From NCBI RefSeq assembly GCF_002080455.1, contig NZ_CP020555.1, forward strand, positions 3,472,001 through 3,536,000: 64,000 nucleotides of DNA. The letters are read 5' to 3'. This document shows positions 38,697 to 47,930 of the stretch, in pieces. Position 1 is the stretch's first letter; every line of letters starts with the position of its first letter. The translations under genes were made by a program, and so were the position numbers. The stretch comes from Streptomyces sp. Sge12. Its GTDB lineage: Bacteria > Actinomycetota > Actinomycetes > Streptomycetales > Streptomycetaceae. Under the pieces are notes generated by a model. It made no database searches and was not told the origin of the DNA. It was given only the letters and a program-made list of their open reading frames with translations.

Positions 38697-39451
38697 CACT
38701 CCCCTCCCTCGGTGGTGGCCTCGCCACGCGGGTGGACGATCGAGGTGTGCGCGGACTCGCCGCGCGCGATGCGCAGTCCGATCAGGGAGGCGGGCCCGGC
38801 GCCGCCGGAGGCCTCGACCGCGCCCTCCCGCTCGTCCGGGAAGCCGGCCAGGATCCGGGCGGTCTCCTTGTACGTGCACAGCGGCGCGCCCCGGGTGGGG
38901 GAGACCTCGCGGCCGGCCAGCAGGTCGTCGACCATGGCCTTGGCGGATTCGGGGGTCTGGTTGTCGAAGAACTCCCAGTTGACCATCACCACGGGGGCGT
39001 AGTCGCAGGCCGCGTTGCACTCGATGTGCTCGAGGGTGACCTTGCCGTCGGGGGTGGTCTCGTTGTTGCCGACGCCGAGGTGCTCCTTGAGCTCCTCGAA
39101 GATCACGTCGCCGCCCATCACCGCGCACAGCGTGTTCGTGCAGACGCCGACCTGGTAGTCGCCGGAGGGCTTGCGCCGGTACATCGTGTAGAACGTCGCC
39201 ACCGCCGTGACCTCGGCGGTGGTCAGGCCCAGCACCTCGGCGCAGAAGCGGATGCCGGTGCGCGAGACGTAGCCCTCGTGCGACTGGGTCAGGTGCAGCA
39301 GCGGCAGCAGCGCGGAGCGGCTGTCGGGGTAGCGGGCGATGACCTCCCGGGCGTCGGCCTCGAGGCGCTCGCGTACCTCCGCCGGAAAGTCGGGGGCCGG
39401 CAGCTGGGGCATGCCCAGCGAGACCCCTTGGTTCGAAGGACTGGCGGTCAT
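38696..39451 (-). CDS. nuoE: NADH-quinone oxidoreductase subunit E
   Basis: A 251-residue thioredoxin-like [2Fe-2S] subunit (cluster N1a). Ligand pairs are [14 protein letters not shown] and [13 protein letters not shown]. The C-terminal 65-70 residues extend beyond the E. coli length (166 aa) and look flexible, with Gly/Ala and Glu residues. The ATG at 39451 overlaps the nuoD stop by 4 bases. The same frame stays open upstream inside nuoD, which is not real coding. Confidence 0.95.
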   Translation of the reverse strand: MTASPSNQGVSLGMPQLPAPDFPAEVRERLEADAREVIARYPDSRSALLPLLHLTQSHEGYVSRTGIRFCAEVLGLTTAEVTAVATFYTMYRRKPSGDYQVGVCTNTLCAVMGGDVIFEELKEHLGVGNNETTPDGKVTLEHIECNAACDYAPVVMVNWEFFDNQTPESAKAMVDDLLAGREVSPTRGAPLCTYKETARILAGFPDEREGAVEASGGAGPASLIGLRIARGESAHTSIVHPRGEATTEGGE

Positions 39452-40803
39452 CGGTCGACGCCTCCCATCACGGGGTCGATGGAGGCGACGGCGACGATGA
39501 CGTCGGCGACCTGGCCGCCCTCGCACATCGCGGCCATGGCCTGAAGGTTGGTGAAGGACGGGTCGCGGAAGTGGACCCGGTAGGGGCGGGTGCCGCCGTC
39601 GGAGACCATGTGCACGCCGAGCTCGCCCTTGGGTGACTCGACGGCCGTGTACGCCTGGCCGGCCGGTACCCGGAAGCCCTCGGTCACCAGCTTGAAGTGG
39701 TGGATGAGGGCCTCCATGGAGGTGCCCATGATGTTCCTGATGTGGTCGAGCGAGTTGCCCAGGCCGTCCGGGCCCATCGCCAGCTGCGCCGGCCAGGCGA
39801 TCTTCTTGTCGGCGACCATGACGGGTCCCGGCTCCAGCCGCTCCAGGCACTGCTCGACGATCCGCAGCGACTGGCGCATCTCCTCCAGGCGGATCAGGAA
39901 CCGCCCGTAGGAGTCGCAGGTGTCGGTGGTCGGTACGTCGAACTCGTAGTTCTCGTAGCCGCAGTACGGGTCCGACTTGCGCAGGTCGTGCGGCAGGCCG
40001 GCGGAGCGCAGGATCGGGCCGGTGGCGCCGAGCGCCATGCAGCCGGTGAGGTCGAGGTAGCCGACGTCCTGCATGCGGGCCTTGAAGATGGGGTTGCCGG
40101 TGGCGAGCTTGTCGTATTCCGGCAGGTTCTTCTTCATCGTCTTGACGAACTCGCGCAGCTGGTCGACGGCGCCCGGGGGCAGGTCCTGGGCGAGGCCGCC
40201 GGGGCGGATGAACGCGTGGTTCATGCGCAGTCCGGTGATCAGCTCGAAGATGTCGAGGATCAGCTCGCGGTCGCGGAAGCCGTAGATCATGATCGTGGTC
40301 GCGCCCAGCTCCATGCCGCCGGTGGCGATGCACACCAGGTGGGAGGAGAGCCGGTTGAGCTCCATCAGCAGCACGCGGACGACGGTGGCGCGGTCCGGGA
40401 TCTGGTCGGTGATGCCGAGCAGCCTCTCGACGCCGAGGCAGTACGCCGTCTCGTTGAAGAACGGCGTCAGGTAGTCCATGCGCGTCACAAAGGTGGTGCC
40501 CTGCGTCCAGTTCCGGAATTCGAGGTTCTTCTCGATGCCGGTGTGCAGGTAGCCGATGCCGCAGCGGGCCTCGGTGACCGTCTCGCCGTCGATCTCCAGG
40601 ATCAGGCGGAGCACTCCGTGGGTGGACGGGTGCTGCGGACCCATGTTGACGACGATCCGCTCGTCGTCGGCCTTGGCGGCGGACTGGACGATCTCGTCCC
40701 AGTCGCCGCCGGTGACGGTGTAGACGGTGCCCTCGGTCGTCTCGCGCGCGGAGGCGTGATCGGCGGAGGCGTTGTTCACTGCGTCGTGAGAGGTGGGGGA
40801 CAT
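39448..40803 (-). CDS. nuoD: NADH-quinone oxidoreductase subunit D
   Basis: A 451-residue 49-kDa-type subunit lining the quinone pocket. Signatures are [15 protein letters not shown] (with the quinone-contacting His), [17 protein letters not shown] and the C-terminal DPVMGGVDR. The N-terminal 50 residues are an extra hydrophilic extension. NuoC and NuoD are separate genes here, unlike the E. coli fusion. It shares one base with the nuoC stop. Confidence 0.96.
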   Translation of the reverse strand: MSPTSHDAVNNASADHASARETTEGTVYTVTGGDWDEIVQSAAKADDERIVVNMGPQHPSTHGVLRLILEIDGETVTEARCGIGYLHTGIEKNLEFRNWTQGTTFVTRMDYLTPFFNETAYCLGVERLLGITDQIPDRATVVRVLLMELNRLSSHLVCIATGGMELGATTIMIYGFRDRELILDIFELITGLRMNHAFIRPGGLAQDLPPGAVDQLREFVKTMKKNLPEYDKLATGNPIFKARMQDVGYLDLTGCMALGATGPILRSAGLPHDLRKSDPYCGYENYEFDVPTTDTCDSYGRFLIRLEEMRQSLRIVEQCLERLEPGPVMVADKKIAWPAQLAMGPDGLGNSLDHIRNIMGTSMEALIHHFKLVTEGFRVPAGQAYTAVESPKGELGVHMVSDGGTRPYRVHFRDPSFTNLQAMAAMCEGGQVADVIVAVASIDPVMGGVDR

Positions 40804-41522
40804 CAGCTGTACGACCTCCGCTGGTCGGGAGCCGGGATCTGGGCGCCCTTGTACTCGACGGGGATGCCGCCGAGCGGGTAGTCCTTGCGCTGCGGGAAGC
40901 CCTGCCAGTCGTCCGGCATCATGATCCGGGTGAGGGCCGGGTGCCCGTCGAAGATCAGGCCGAAGAAGTCGTACGTCTCGCGCTCGTGCCAGTCGTTGGT
41001 CGGGTAGACCTGGACGAGCGAGGGGACGTGCGGGTCGCTGTCCGGGACGGACACCTCCAGCCGCAGGACCCGGCCGTGCGTGAGCGAGCGCAGGTGGTAG
41101 ACGGCGTGCAGCTCGCGGCCCTTGTCCCCGGGGAAGTGCACGCCGGAGACGCCGGTGCAGAGCTCGAAGCGCAGGGCCGGGTCGTCGCGCAGGAGCTGCG
41201 CGACCCGGACGAGGTGCTCGCGGGCGATGTGGAAGGTGAGCTCTCCGCGGTCGACGACCGTCTTCTCGATGGCGTTCTCGGGGACCAGGTCCTGCTCCTC
41301 CAAGGCGCCTTCGAGCTCGTCGGCCACCTCGTCGAAGTAGGAGCCGTACGGTCGGCTCGTCGCGCCGGGCATGACCACGGTCCGCACGAGGCCGCCGTAG
41401 CCGCTGGTGTCCCCGCCGCCCGCGGCGCCGAACATGCCCTTGCGGACACCGATCACCTCGGGGCCCTGGACGCGCGGGGCGGGGACGTTGCTGCCGTTCT
41501 CCGGCTCTTGGGTCTCGCTCAC
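40803..41522 (-). CDS. nuoC: NADH-quinone oxidoreductase subunit C
   Basis: A 239-residue 30-kDa-type subunit. Family motifs are [20 protein letters not shown] and [19 protein letters not shown]. About 60 residues at the N-terminus are Gly/Pro-rich and poorly conserved. The ATG overlaps the nuoB stop by 4 bases. Confidence 0.95.
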   Translation of the reverse strand: MSETQEPENGSNVPAPRVQGPEVIGVRKGMFGAAGGGDTSGYGGLVRTVVMPGATSRPYGSYFDEVADELEGALEEQDLVPENAIEKTVVDRGELTFHIAREHLVRVAQLLRDDPALRFELCTGVSGVHFPGDKGRELHAVYHLRSLTHGRVLRLEVSVPDSDPHVPSLVQVYPTNDWHERETYDFFGLIFDGHPALTRIMMPDDWQGFPQRKDYPLGGIPVEYKGAQIPAPDQRRSYS

Positions 41523-42073
41523 CGGAGCAGCCCCTTCATCTCGATGGTGGGGAGGGCCTTGAGGGCCGCCTCCTCCGCCTCACGGGCCGCCTCTTCCCGG
41601 TTCACGCCGAGCTTGGAGCCCTGGATCTTCTGGTGGAGCTTGAGGATCGCGTCCATCAGCATCTCCGGGCGGGGCGGGCAGCCGGGCAGATAGATGTCCA
41701 CCGGGACGATGTGGTCAACGCCCTGGACGATCGCGTAGTTATTGAACATTCCGCCCGAAGATGCACAAACGCCCATGGAGATGACCCACTTGGGAGCGGG
41801 CATCTGGTCGTACACCTGCCGCAGCACCGGCGCCATCTTCTGGCTGACCCGTCCGGCCACGATCATGAGATCGGCCTGGCGCGGGGAGCCGCGGAAGACC
41901 TCCATGCCGAAGCGGGCCAGGTCGTACCGGCCCGCTCCGGTGGTCATCATCTCGATCGCACAGCAGGCCAGGCCGAAGGTCGCCGGGAAGACGGACGACT
42001 TGCGCACCCATCCCGCGGCCTGTTCGACGGTGGTCAGCAGAAAGCCGCTCGGCAGCTTCTCTTCCAGTCCCAT
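41519..42073 (-). CDS. nuoB: NADH-quinone oxidoreductase subunit B
   Basis: A 184-residue subunit holding cluster N2, which reduces menaquinone. The four ligand cysteines are visible: the adjacent pair in [10 protein letters not shown], one in [12 protein letters not shown] and one in LPGCPPRPE. The C-terminal 35 residues are a charged helix. It starts 15 bases after nuoA. Confidence 0.97.
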   Translation of the reverse strand: MGLEEKLPSGFLLTTVEQAAGWVRKSSVFPATFGLACCAIEMMTTGAGRYDLARFGMEVFRGSPRQADLMIVAGRVSQKMAPVLRQVYDQMPAPKWVISMGVCASSGGMFNNYAIVQGVDHIVPVDIYLPGCPPRPEMLMDAILKLHQKIQGSKLGVNREEAAREAEEAALKALPTIEMKGLLR

Positions 42074-42088
42074 GGAAAATTCAGCCCC

Positions 42089-42448
42089 TCAGTCCCATTC
42101 CAGGCCGCCGCGGCGCCACACGTAGGCGTAGGCGACGAAGACGGTGAGCACGAAGAGCAGCATCTCGACGAGCCCGAAGATCCCCAGGGAGTCGAAGGTG
42201 ACGGCCCAGGGGTAGAGGAAGACAACCTCGATGTCGAAGACGATGAAGAGCATCGCCGTCAGGTAGTACTTGATCGGGAAGCGGCCACCGCCGGCCGGCA
42301 TCGGCGTCGGTTCGATGCCGCACTCGTAGGCTTCGAGCTTTGCCCGGTTGTACCGTTTTGGACCGATCAGCGTGGCCATGACCACGGAGAAGATCGCAAA
42401 CCCTGCGCCGAGGGCGCCGAGCACGAGGATGGGCGCGTACGCATTCAC
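42089..42448 (-). CDS. nuoA: NADH-quinone oxidoreductase subunit A
   Basis: A 119-residue three-helix membrane subunit and first gene of the operon. Conserved blocks are KLEAYECGIEP, RFPIKYYLTAMLFIVFDIE and VVFLYPWAV. The GTG at 42448 is chosen: it gives the canonical VNAYAPILVLGALG start and has GGAG/GAGG bases upstream. An ATG at 42559 in the same frame would add an unrelated basic stretch and would start inside the predicted Rex site. Confidence 0.94.
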   Translation of the reverse strand: MNAYAPILVLGALGAGFAIFSVVMATLIGPKRYNRAKLEAYECGIEPTPMPAGGGRFPIKYYLTAMLFIVFDIEVVFLYPWAVTFDSLGIFGLVEMLLFVLTVFVAYAYVWRRGGLEWD

Positions 42449-42544
42449 GCTCCTCGCTCCTTCCAGTCGTCCTTGACCGTTGGACCGCTGCCGGCGCCGC
42501 GTGCACCGCCTCGCGAAGATCGCGCTTCCGATCGAGCGCTCGCA

Positions 42545-42560
42545 TGTGAGGCAGTTCACA
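42545..42560. promoter_or_regulatory. Rex-type redox operator upstream of nuoA
   Basis: TGTGA, six bases, TCACA matches the symmetric ends and spacing of the Streptomyces Rex operator (TGTGAACGCGTTCACA), with only the central six bases differing. It lies 97 bp upstream of the nuoA start. Rex represses respiratory genes when NADH is low and releases DNA when NADH/NAD+ rises, which suits control of complex I. Confidence 0.6.
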
Positions 42561-43330
42561 AGCCGGACTGGTGCGCATCTTATGCCTGCTCGTCTGTGAT
42601 CTGCGACACGGGTTGCAACACCGAGTTTGTGATCTCCACCACCTGACGAACGATCATGAAGTCCGATGAGTGGTGATCTTCATACGCGAAGCATCCACAT
42701 GATCACCAAAGGTGACATCCGAGCCCGTTACCGCAGGTAGAAGGCTGCTTGCCCTATCAAACGATTCCCGATGCAGGCAAATTGGCAACGGGGGTGCTGT
42801 GGTGATAAAGGGATCGCCGTCGCCCGGTCGGGGGATCCCGTGTGTACGGAGGTGGACGCGGGGCAGACGCGAGGGTGCGGGACGGACGGCGGGACGCGCG
42901 GCGGGATGCGCCGCGGGGTGCGCGGCGGGGCGGATGAGGGTGCCGGTGCCGGACGGGCGGGAGCGTCCGGCGGCCGCGCGGGGGCCGCGCGAGTGCGTGC
43001 ATCCGTTCACGAACCTCTCGGCCCGTTCACAGGAAGGTCACGGGAGGGGCACAGCGTCCACATGGCGTGATGCTGCTGTGACCTGCGCCACTCTGAATCG
43101 ACGCTTCCGAAAGAGGGCTTGGCCATCTGTGCGCAGTGATGGTAGGTCAGGGAGCATATAGGACTTAATTCCGAAACCCCATGATCACAGCCCTGTGACG
43201 GCCTGTCCGTTTCGCCCGTTACGGCGTCAATAAGAAGCGAGAGGCGCCCGGTTAGCGGCCTTCGCGCGCAACTGTGGCGCAACCCACGTTTCTTGAAGGG
43301 AACCCGGGCACCCTGATAGCGGTTGTCCTC
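42561..43330. other. Long divergent regulatory region between nuoA and an NlpC/P60 gene
   Basis: This 770-bp stretch has no ORF with convincing codon bias. It should hold the promoters of both genes. Visible elements are an 8-bp inverted repeat TGGTGATC...GATCACCA (42671-42708), a GC-rich low-complexity block with GCGGGATGCG-like units (about 42880-42940), and three 11-bp-spaced GTTCAC/GGTCAC/GGGCAC units (43025-43057) that loosely resemble a PHO box. I looked for a ydaO-type c-di-AMP riboswitch before the hydrolase and did not find its conserved core. Confidence 0.5.
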
Positions 43331-44158
43331 ATGTCCCACACCGCTCACATACCCAGCCACCGGAAGCCCCGCCGCAGCGCCTCGAAGCTCGCGGTCCGCG
43401 CCGGAGTTGCCGGTGGCGTCCTCAGCACCCTGGCCATGGCCGGCACCGCGAGCGCGTCCCCGTCCGCCGAGCCCGTGGCCGAGACGACGCTCGAAATGCC
43501 GGTCCTCAACCTGGACCTGGGCGCCGAGGTCTCCTCCGCCGTCACCGTGGCCGCCGAGAACACCCGCTTCGCGGCCATCGAGGGCGAACTGACCGCCCAG
43601 GAGGAGAGCGCCCGTACCGGCGCCGCCGCCGAGGCGAAGCAGGCCAAGGAAGAGGCCCAGAAGAAGGCCGACGCCGAGAAGAAGGCGAAGCAGGAGGCCG
43701 ACCGCAAGGCCGAGGCCGAGCGCTCCAGCCGCAGCTCCGAGCGCACCACGCTCAAGAGCGCCTCCGCCCCGCAGGGCACCGGCACGGTCTCCGCCCCGGC
43801 CACCGGCTCCGCCGCGGCCATCGTCAACTTCGCCCGCGCGCAGGTCGGCAAGGCGTACGTGATGGGCGGCACCGGCCCGTCCTCGTTCGACTGCTCCGGT
43901 CTCGTCCAGGCCGCCTACCGCCAGGCCGGCATCAGCCTGCCGCGCATGTCCCAGGCGCAGTCCTCGGCCGGCACCTCGGTGTCGCTCAGCGCCCTTCAGC
44001 CGGGCGACATCCTGTACTGGGGCTCCAAGGGCAGCGCGTACCACGTCGCCATCTACGTCGGCGGCGGCAAGTTCGTCGGCGCGCAGAACCCCAGCACCGG
44101 CATCGTCGAGCGCAACCTGAGCTACGACAAGCCGACGGGCGCCGTCCGCGTCCTCTGA
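43331..44158 (+). CDS. Secreted NlpC/P60 peptidoglycan endopeptidase
   Basis: A 275-residue cell-wall hydrolase. The signal peptide is long with a basic start (HRKPRRSASK) and ends near AGTASASP. Residues about 95-140 are a charged coiled coil (EAKQAKEEAQKKADAEKKAK). The C-terminal NlpC/P60 domain has catalytic Cys188 in SFDCSGLVQAAYRQAG and His238 in YHVAIYVGGG. It should cut between D-Glu and the diamino acid in stem peptides. The ATG at 43331 is preferred over an upstream in-frame ATG at 43274 because it starts the signal peptide. It is monocistronic, convergent with the lipoprotein gene. Confidence 0.92.
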   Translation: MSHTAHIPSHRKPRRSASKLAVRAGVAGGVLSTLAMAGTASASPSAEPVAETTLEMPVLNLDLGAEVSSAVTVAAENTRFAAIEGELTAQEESARTGAAAEAKQAKEEAQKKADAEKKAKQEADRKAEAERSSRSSERTTLKSASAPQGTGTVSAPATGSAAAIVNFARAQVGKAYVMGGTGPSSFDCSGLVQAAYRQAGISLPRMSQAQSSAGTSVSLSALQPGDILYWGSKGSAYHVAIYVGGGKFVGAQNPSTGIVERNLSYDKPTGAVRVL

Positions 44159-44184
44159 GCACCGGAACACCTGAACACGGCCGA

Positions 44185-44223
44185 GGGCCGGTACTCCCCC
44201 GCTCGGGGGTGGAGTACCGGCCC
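44185..44223. terminator. Bidirectional hairpin
   Basis: Arms 44185-44197 and 44211-44223 are perfectly complementary (13 bp), with a small inner CCC/GGG stem in the loop. It lies between the NlpC/P60 stop and the lipoprotein gene end at 44271. Confidence 0.8.
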
Positions 44224-44270
44224 TGGGGCCGTTGTTCGCCTTCTCGCGGCGCCGAGCCGCCCTGGGCCGT

Positions 44271-45233
44271 CTAGCGCCCCAGCGAGGCCGCCAGCTTGAA
44301 GCGGGCCTCGCGCTGCTTCTTGTAGAGCGCGAGCGTCTCGGCGTGCTCCTCGACGAGCCGTTCCTGGTAGGCCTTCTCGACCGCGCCCCAGATCCCGACG
44401 AGGTTGACCTCGCGCTTGCACGCGACGTCCGCCTTGGCCGCCGTCACGGCCTTCGGGCCGCCCTTGTCGTTCTCCAGGCCCAGCTTCTCGATGACCTCGT
44501 ACGGCGTGCCGATCCCGCCGTATCCCGACTTGTCCATGCAAGTCGACCATTTCTTCAGCACGTCGACGACCCGGGAGTCCTGCCGGGACCGCTCGTGCGC
44601 CTCCGAGGCCAGCCCGAACGCGAAGAGCAGGTCCACGCTGTCCTTGGTCGGTGCGTACAGCTTGCGGTACCCCTCCCGCCCGCACCCGCCGGCCGGCACC
44701 TTCTGCCCGGCCGCCGTCAGACCGCTGTCGACCGTCGCGGCCTCCTCCTCGGTGTTCGCGTCGGGGACCGGGGCCCCCGACGCCCCCCGCTGCTCGCCGT
44801 ACATCACGAGGTGCGCGCTGTCGCTCAGCTGCGGGGCCGGGGGCTTGGTCGGCGCCCCCTCCCCCGCGGACTTGTCGTACCCGTGGGCCGCCGCGTACAC
44901 GGGATCGGCCAGGCCGAACAGGTACCGGTGCCGGTCCTCGGCCGCCCCGCCGCCGGACGGGGCGGCCGCCTTCGCCCCCTCGTACGTGAACCCGTAGCGG
45001 GCCATGCACCGGGAGACCAGCGTCTGCTGGACCTGGCCCATGCGGCTGCGCTCCGCGTCGGAGTCCGTGTACGCGTCCATCGGGAAGGACAGCGCGGCCG
45101 TCGCGGGGTTCACCTCGACGGGACCGAGCTTTGGCTCACCGCCCTCCTCGCCGGTGGCGCCGGAGCACCCGGCGAGCACCGCGGTCAGCAGGACGACCGG
45201 GGCGGCCGAGCCGAGGCGCCTGGCAGGACGCAT
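44271..45233 (-). CDS. Lipoprotein of unknown function
   Basis: A 320-residue exported protein with a clear lipobox (VVLLTAVLAGCSG). The mature part is helical and charged, with spaced single cysteines (SRCMARYGF, AGGCGREGY, WSTCMDKSGY, DVACKREVNL), which suggests disulfides. No known domain is recognised. It lies 23 bp downstream of the small secreted protein at 45257, so the two are probably co-transcribed. A shorter Cys-containing lipoprotein (45919) opens the divergent efflux operon; both carry a 'C...GF/GV' pattern and may be distant relatives. Confidence 0.75.
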   Translation of the reverse strand: MRPARRLGSAAPVVLLTAVLAGCSGATGEEGGEPKLGPVEVNPATAALSFPMDAYTDSDAERSRMGQVQQTLVSRCMARYGFTYEGAKAAAPSGGGAAEDRHRYLFGLADPVYAAAHGYDKSAGEGAPTKPPAPQLSDSAHLVMYGEQRGASGAPVPDANTEEEAATVDSGLTAAGQKVPAGGCGREGYRKLYAPTKDSVDLLFAFGLASEAHERSRQDSRVVDVLKKWSTCMDKSGYGGIGTPYEVIEKLGLENDKGGPKAVTAAKADVACKREVNLVGIWGAVEKAYQERLVEEHAETLALYKKQREARFKLAASLGR

Positions 45234-45256
45234 CGCGTGGAACTCCTTCGTCCGGA

Positions 45257-45667
45257 TCAGGGGTGGAGGGTGAAGGTGGCCGAGCTGATCTTGTTCTTGA
45301 AGTTGGTCGAGGCGTTTCCGGAGTAGCCCGACGGGATCTCACCGACATTTCCGTCGATGTTCGCGTCGGTGGCGACCTTCCAGGCGTAGACGTCACGGTT
45401 CCGGTAGGACTCCGTGTTGTCGTTCACGAGGGACGTGCCGCCCGTGCACCCGCTCTTGAAGTAGTCGTTGTTGAAGTTCAGGTCCTCGCCGTACAGGTCG
45501 AAGACACAACCGGCCTGATTCTGGTTGTAGAAAAGACCGAACTCGTCGACTTCCAGATTTCCGTTCTTACCGAGGGCGGCCGCCGGTCCGGCCGCACCCA
45601 GAAGAATCGCGGCCACCGAAACGGCGGCGACGCCGCCCGTGGTCAGCGAACGGAATACCTTGCTCAT
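45257..45667 (-). CDS. Small secreted protein, peptidase-inhibitor I36 / crystallin-like
   Basis: A 136-residue exported protein with a strong GGAGGAG site before the ATG at 45667. The signal peptide ends at AGPAAALG. The mature 105 residues contain FGLFYNQNQAGCVFDLYGED, then LVNDNTESYRNRD and ASTNFKNKISS. This pattern recalls Streptomyces I36-type inhibitors and beta/gamma-crystallin-like proteins, with two cysteines that could pair. The family call is tentative. The sequence is less GC-rich than its neighbours. It is divergent from the efflux operon at 45919. Confidence 0.6.
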   Translation of the reverse strand: MSKVFRSLTTGGVAAVSVAAILLGAAGPAAALGKNGNLEVDEFGLFYNQNQAGCVFDLYGEDLNFNNDYFKSGCTGGTSLVNDNTESYRNRDVYAWKVATDANIDGNVGEIPSGYSGNASTNFKNKISSATFTLHP

Positions 45668-45918
45668 GATCTGCTCCTCCGAAGGTGAATGAGTGACGCC
45701 GAGCCGAGTTGCGGTCACGACTCCCCGTCCGGCCGGATTCAACAGGCCAGGGCGCCCGGAAACCAACCCCTTTCTCACCTGATGGACAGTCATCTCCGGT
45801 TACTGTCCAGGAACTTGTGTCTGCACCTGCGGCTATCTACTATCGCCCGGCGCGCTCCCTTCGCACTTCTCCACGGGCGCGCCGATCCCACTTCTACGGC
45901 CGCAAGGGAACTCCCGTC

Positions 45919-46371
45919 GTGCGCGCACGCTATTTCGCCCCGCTGCTCCTCGTATGCATTTCACTCACGGCATGCGGCGGCGGCGACAAGGAGCCCAAGG
46001 CAAGCGATAGTCCGCCCCCCACCGCAGAGGAAATCGCTTACCACGACTGCCTGAAGAAGCAGGGCGTCGCCATCGTCCACACCGAATACGGCGCACCGCG
46101 CGTGGACAAGTCCAAGCCCTGGAACGAAGAGGCGCACAAGGCCTGCGAGTCGATGCTGCCGCCGCGGCCGAAGCCCGATCCGGTCGCCCCCGAACAACTC
46201 GCCGCCGCACAGAGGGAAGCCGCGTGCCTGCGGGCCGAGGGTGTCTCCTGGTACCCCGACCCGGACCCGGTCACCGCCGAGATCGACCAGACCAAGGGCA
46301 CTCCCGAGCAGTGGAGTGCGCTCAAGCGAGACCACGTCGAGGCGTTGCAGAAGTGCCGGACGCACAAATGA
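45919..46371 (+). CDS. Small lipoprotein heading the MacAB-like operon
   Basis: A 150-residue lipoprotein from a GTG at 45919 (AAGGGA upstream). The lipobox is ISLTACGGG. The mature part has three further cysteines (HDCLKKQGV, KACESMLPP, EAACLRAEGVSWYPD). No domain is recognised. Its stop overlaps the start of the adaptor gene (ATGA), so it belongs to the efflux operon and may be a surface component or sensor. Confidence 0.75.
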   Translation: MRARYFAPLLLVCISLTACGGGDKEPKASDSPPPTAEEIAYHDCLKKQGVAIVHTEYGAPRVDKSKPWNEEAHKACESMLPPRPKPDPVAPEQLAAAQREAACLRAEGVSWYPDPDPVTAEIDQTKGTPEQWSALKRDHVEALQKCRTHK

Positions 46372-47930
46372 CCGAACTGGAACACGTCGTGCGGCACACC
46401 GAGTCCCGTACGGAACCCGGGGACCGCGGCGCCCCCGACGACGACCGCGGCGGTCTCGCGCGCGGCCGGCGCGTGGTGCTCGCGGTCGTCGGCGGGGCCG
46501 CACTGATGGCGGTCGGCGGACTGCTGGCCACCACCTTGGTGAAGTCCCCGGCGCAGGTGGCCGCCGAGACCGGGCCGCCCGCACAGGGGGCCCTGACCGC
46601 CGAGGTCGAGCGGCGCGTGCTCGCGCAGACCGTGGTGATGCGCGGGACCGTGGCCGCCGACCAGAGCGTCGCCGTGTCCCCGCAGGGCATGCGCTCCGCC
46701 GAGGGCGCGGGGGCCGCGGTGGTGACCAAACTGCCCCTGAAGGCCGGGGAGCCGGTCACGGCCGGGCAGCTGGTCGCCGAAGTCTCCGGGCGGCCCGTGT
46801 TCACCCTGCACGGCGCGCAGCCGATGTACCGCGACCTGAAGCCCGGGGCCGGCGGCGACGACGTCGCACAGCTCCAGCAGGCACTGCGCGAGCTCGGGCA
46901 CGGCACGGGCGCCGACGCGAAGGGCGTCTTCGGGGCCGGTACGAAGGCCGCGCTCGCCGCCCGCTACCGGGCCATCGGGTACGAGCCGCTGCCCGCGGTC
47001 GCCGACGGGGGCGCGGCGCTCAAGTCGGCGCGGGAGGCCGTACGGTCCGCGACGTGGGCCGTGGAGGACGCGAGCGGCCCGGCCGGCGCGCCCGCGGGGC
47101 CCGGGTCCGGCAAGGGCGGGGCGAGCGCCGCCCCGGGCCCCGGGGCGGGCCCCACCACCGGCACGGGGTCCGGGGCCGGCCGGGAGCTGGCGCGGGCACG
47201 GGAGGCCCTCGGCGAGGCCCGGGCCGCACTCGCGGCGGCGGAGGCCGCGGACGGGCCGATGCTGCCCACCGCCGAGGCCGTGTTCCTGGGCTCCTTCCCG
47301 GCCCGCGTCAGCTCCGTCGGAGCCCGCGCGGGCTCCCCCGTCTCCGGGCCGGTGCTCACGCTCTCCGCCGGAGAACTCGTCGTGGAGGCCTACCTCAAGG
47401 ACGACAAGCGGCAGCTGCTGCGCGCCGGGATGGCCGTGGTGATCTCCTCCGAGGTCTCCGGCACCGATGCCCGTGGCAAGGTGGCGCTCGTCGCCACCGA
47501 ACGGACCGCCGCACAGCCCGCCGGGGACCTCCCCCAGCAGGGCCAGGGCCAGGACCCCAAGGGCGGCGGGGGCTCCGGCGGGGGCAGTGGCGCCGGTGGC
47601 GCCGATCTCGGCTACCGGATGGTGGTCCGCGCCGACCAGCCGCTGCCCGCCGGCTTCGCCGGGCAGGACGTCCGGCTGACCATCGAGTCCGCCGCCACCG
47701 ACGGCGAGGCCCTCGTCGTCCCGGTCACCGCCGTCTCGGCGGGCGCGGACGGGCGTACGGTCGTCACCGCCGTCTCCGCCGACGGAACCCAGCGGCGCAT
47801 CGAGGTGCGCACCGGCACCAGCGGCGACGGCTTCGTGGCCGTCACCCCGGCCCGGGCGGGCGCACTGGCCGCCGGGACCAGAGTGGTGATCGGCGCCGCG
47901 CCCCGGCAGGCCCCGGGGAAGCCCGAGTGA
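46368..47930 (+). CDS. MacA/HlyD-like periplasmic adaptor with peptidoglycan-binding domain
   Basis: A 520-residue membrane-anchored adaptor. One helix (VVLAVVGGAALMAVGGLLAT, about residues 26-46) precedes the extracytoplasmic part. A PG_binding_1 module (DVAQLQQALRELGHG, GVFGAGTKAAL) lies at about 150-205. Beta-barrel and barrel-sandwich segments follow (VSSVGARAGSPVSG, VIGAAPRQAP at the end). Two low-complexity Gly/Pro/Ala linkers occur near 235-265 and 395-420. Such PG-binding adaptors in Gram-positives pair with MacB-type exporters, joining the pump to the cell wall. It overlaps both neighbours. Confidence 0.82.
   Translation: MTELEHVVRHTESRTEPGDRGAPDDDRGGLARGRRVVLAVVGGAALMAVGGLLATTLVKSPAQVAAETGPPAQGALTAEVERRVLAQTVVMRGTVAADQSVAVSPQGMRSAEGAGAAVVTKLPLKAGEPVTAGQLVAEVSGRPVFTLHGAQPMYRDLKPGAGGDDVAQLQQALRELGHGTGADAKGVFGAGTKAALAARYRAIGYEPLPAVADGGAALKSAREAVRSATWAVEDASGPAGAPAGPGSGKGGASAAPGPGAGPTTGTGSGAGRELARAREALGEARAALAAAEAADGPMLPTAEAVFLGSFPARVSSVGARAGSPVSGPVLTLSAGELVVEAYLKDDKRQLLRAGMAVVISSEVSGTDARGKVALVATERTAAQPAGDLPQQGQGQDPKGGGGSGGGSGAGGADLGYRMVVRADQPLPAGFAGQDVRLTIESAATDGEALVVPVTAVSAGADGRTVVTAVSADGTQRRIEVRTGTSGDGFVAVTPARAGALAAGTRVVIGAAPRQAPGKPE

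Noticed and set aside
38696..40333. Longer 545-codon version of nuoE
   Set aside because: The upstream part is out-of-frame nuoD. The ATG at 39451, overlapping the nuoD stop, gives the expected NuoE N-terminus.
42654..43010. Short minus-strand frame with AAHPAAHPAARPA repeats
   Set aside because: The repeats reflect a GC-rich low-complexity block; there is no ribosome site or family match, and it lies in a regulatory region.
43160..43330. Possible c-di-AMP (ydaO/yuaA) riboswitch before the NlpC/P60 gene
   Set aside because: Such riboswitches often precede wall hydrolases in Streptomyces, but the conserved CAGCTAAC...GGTAGGCG core is absent here.
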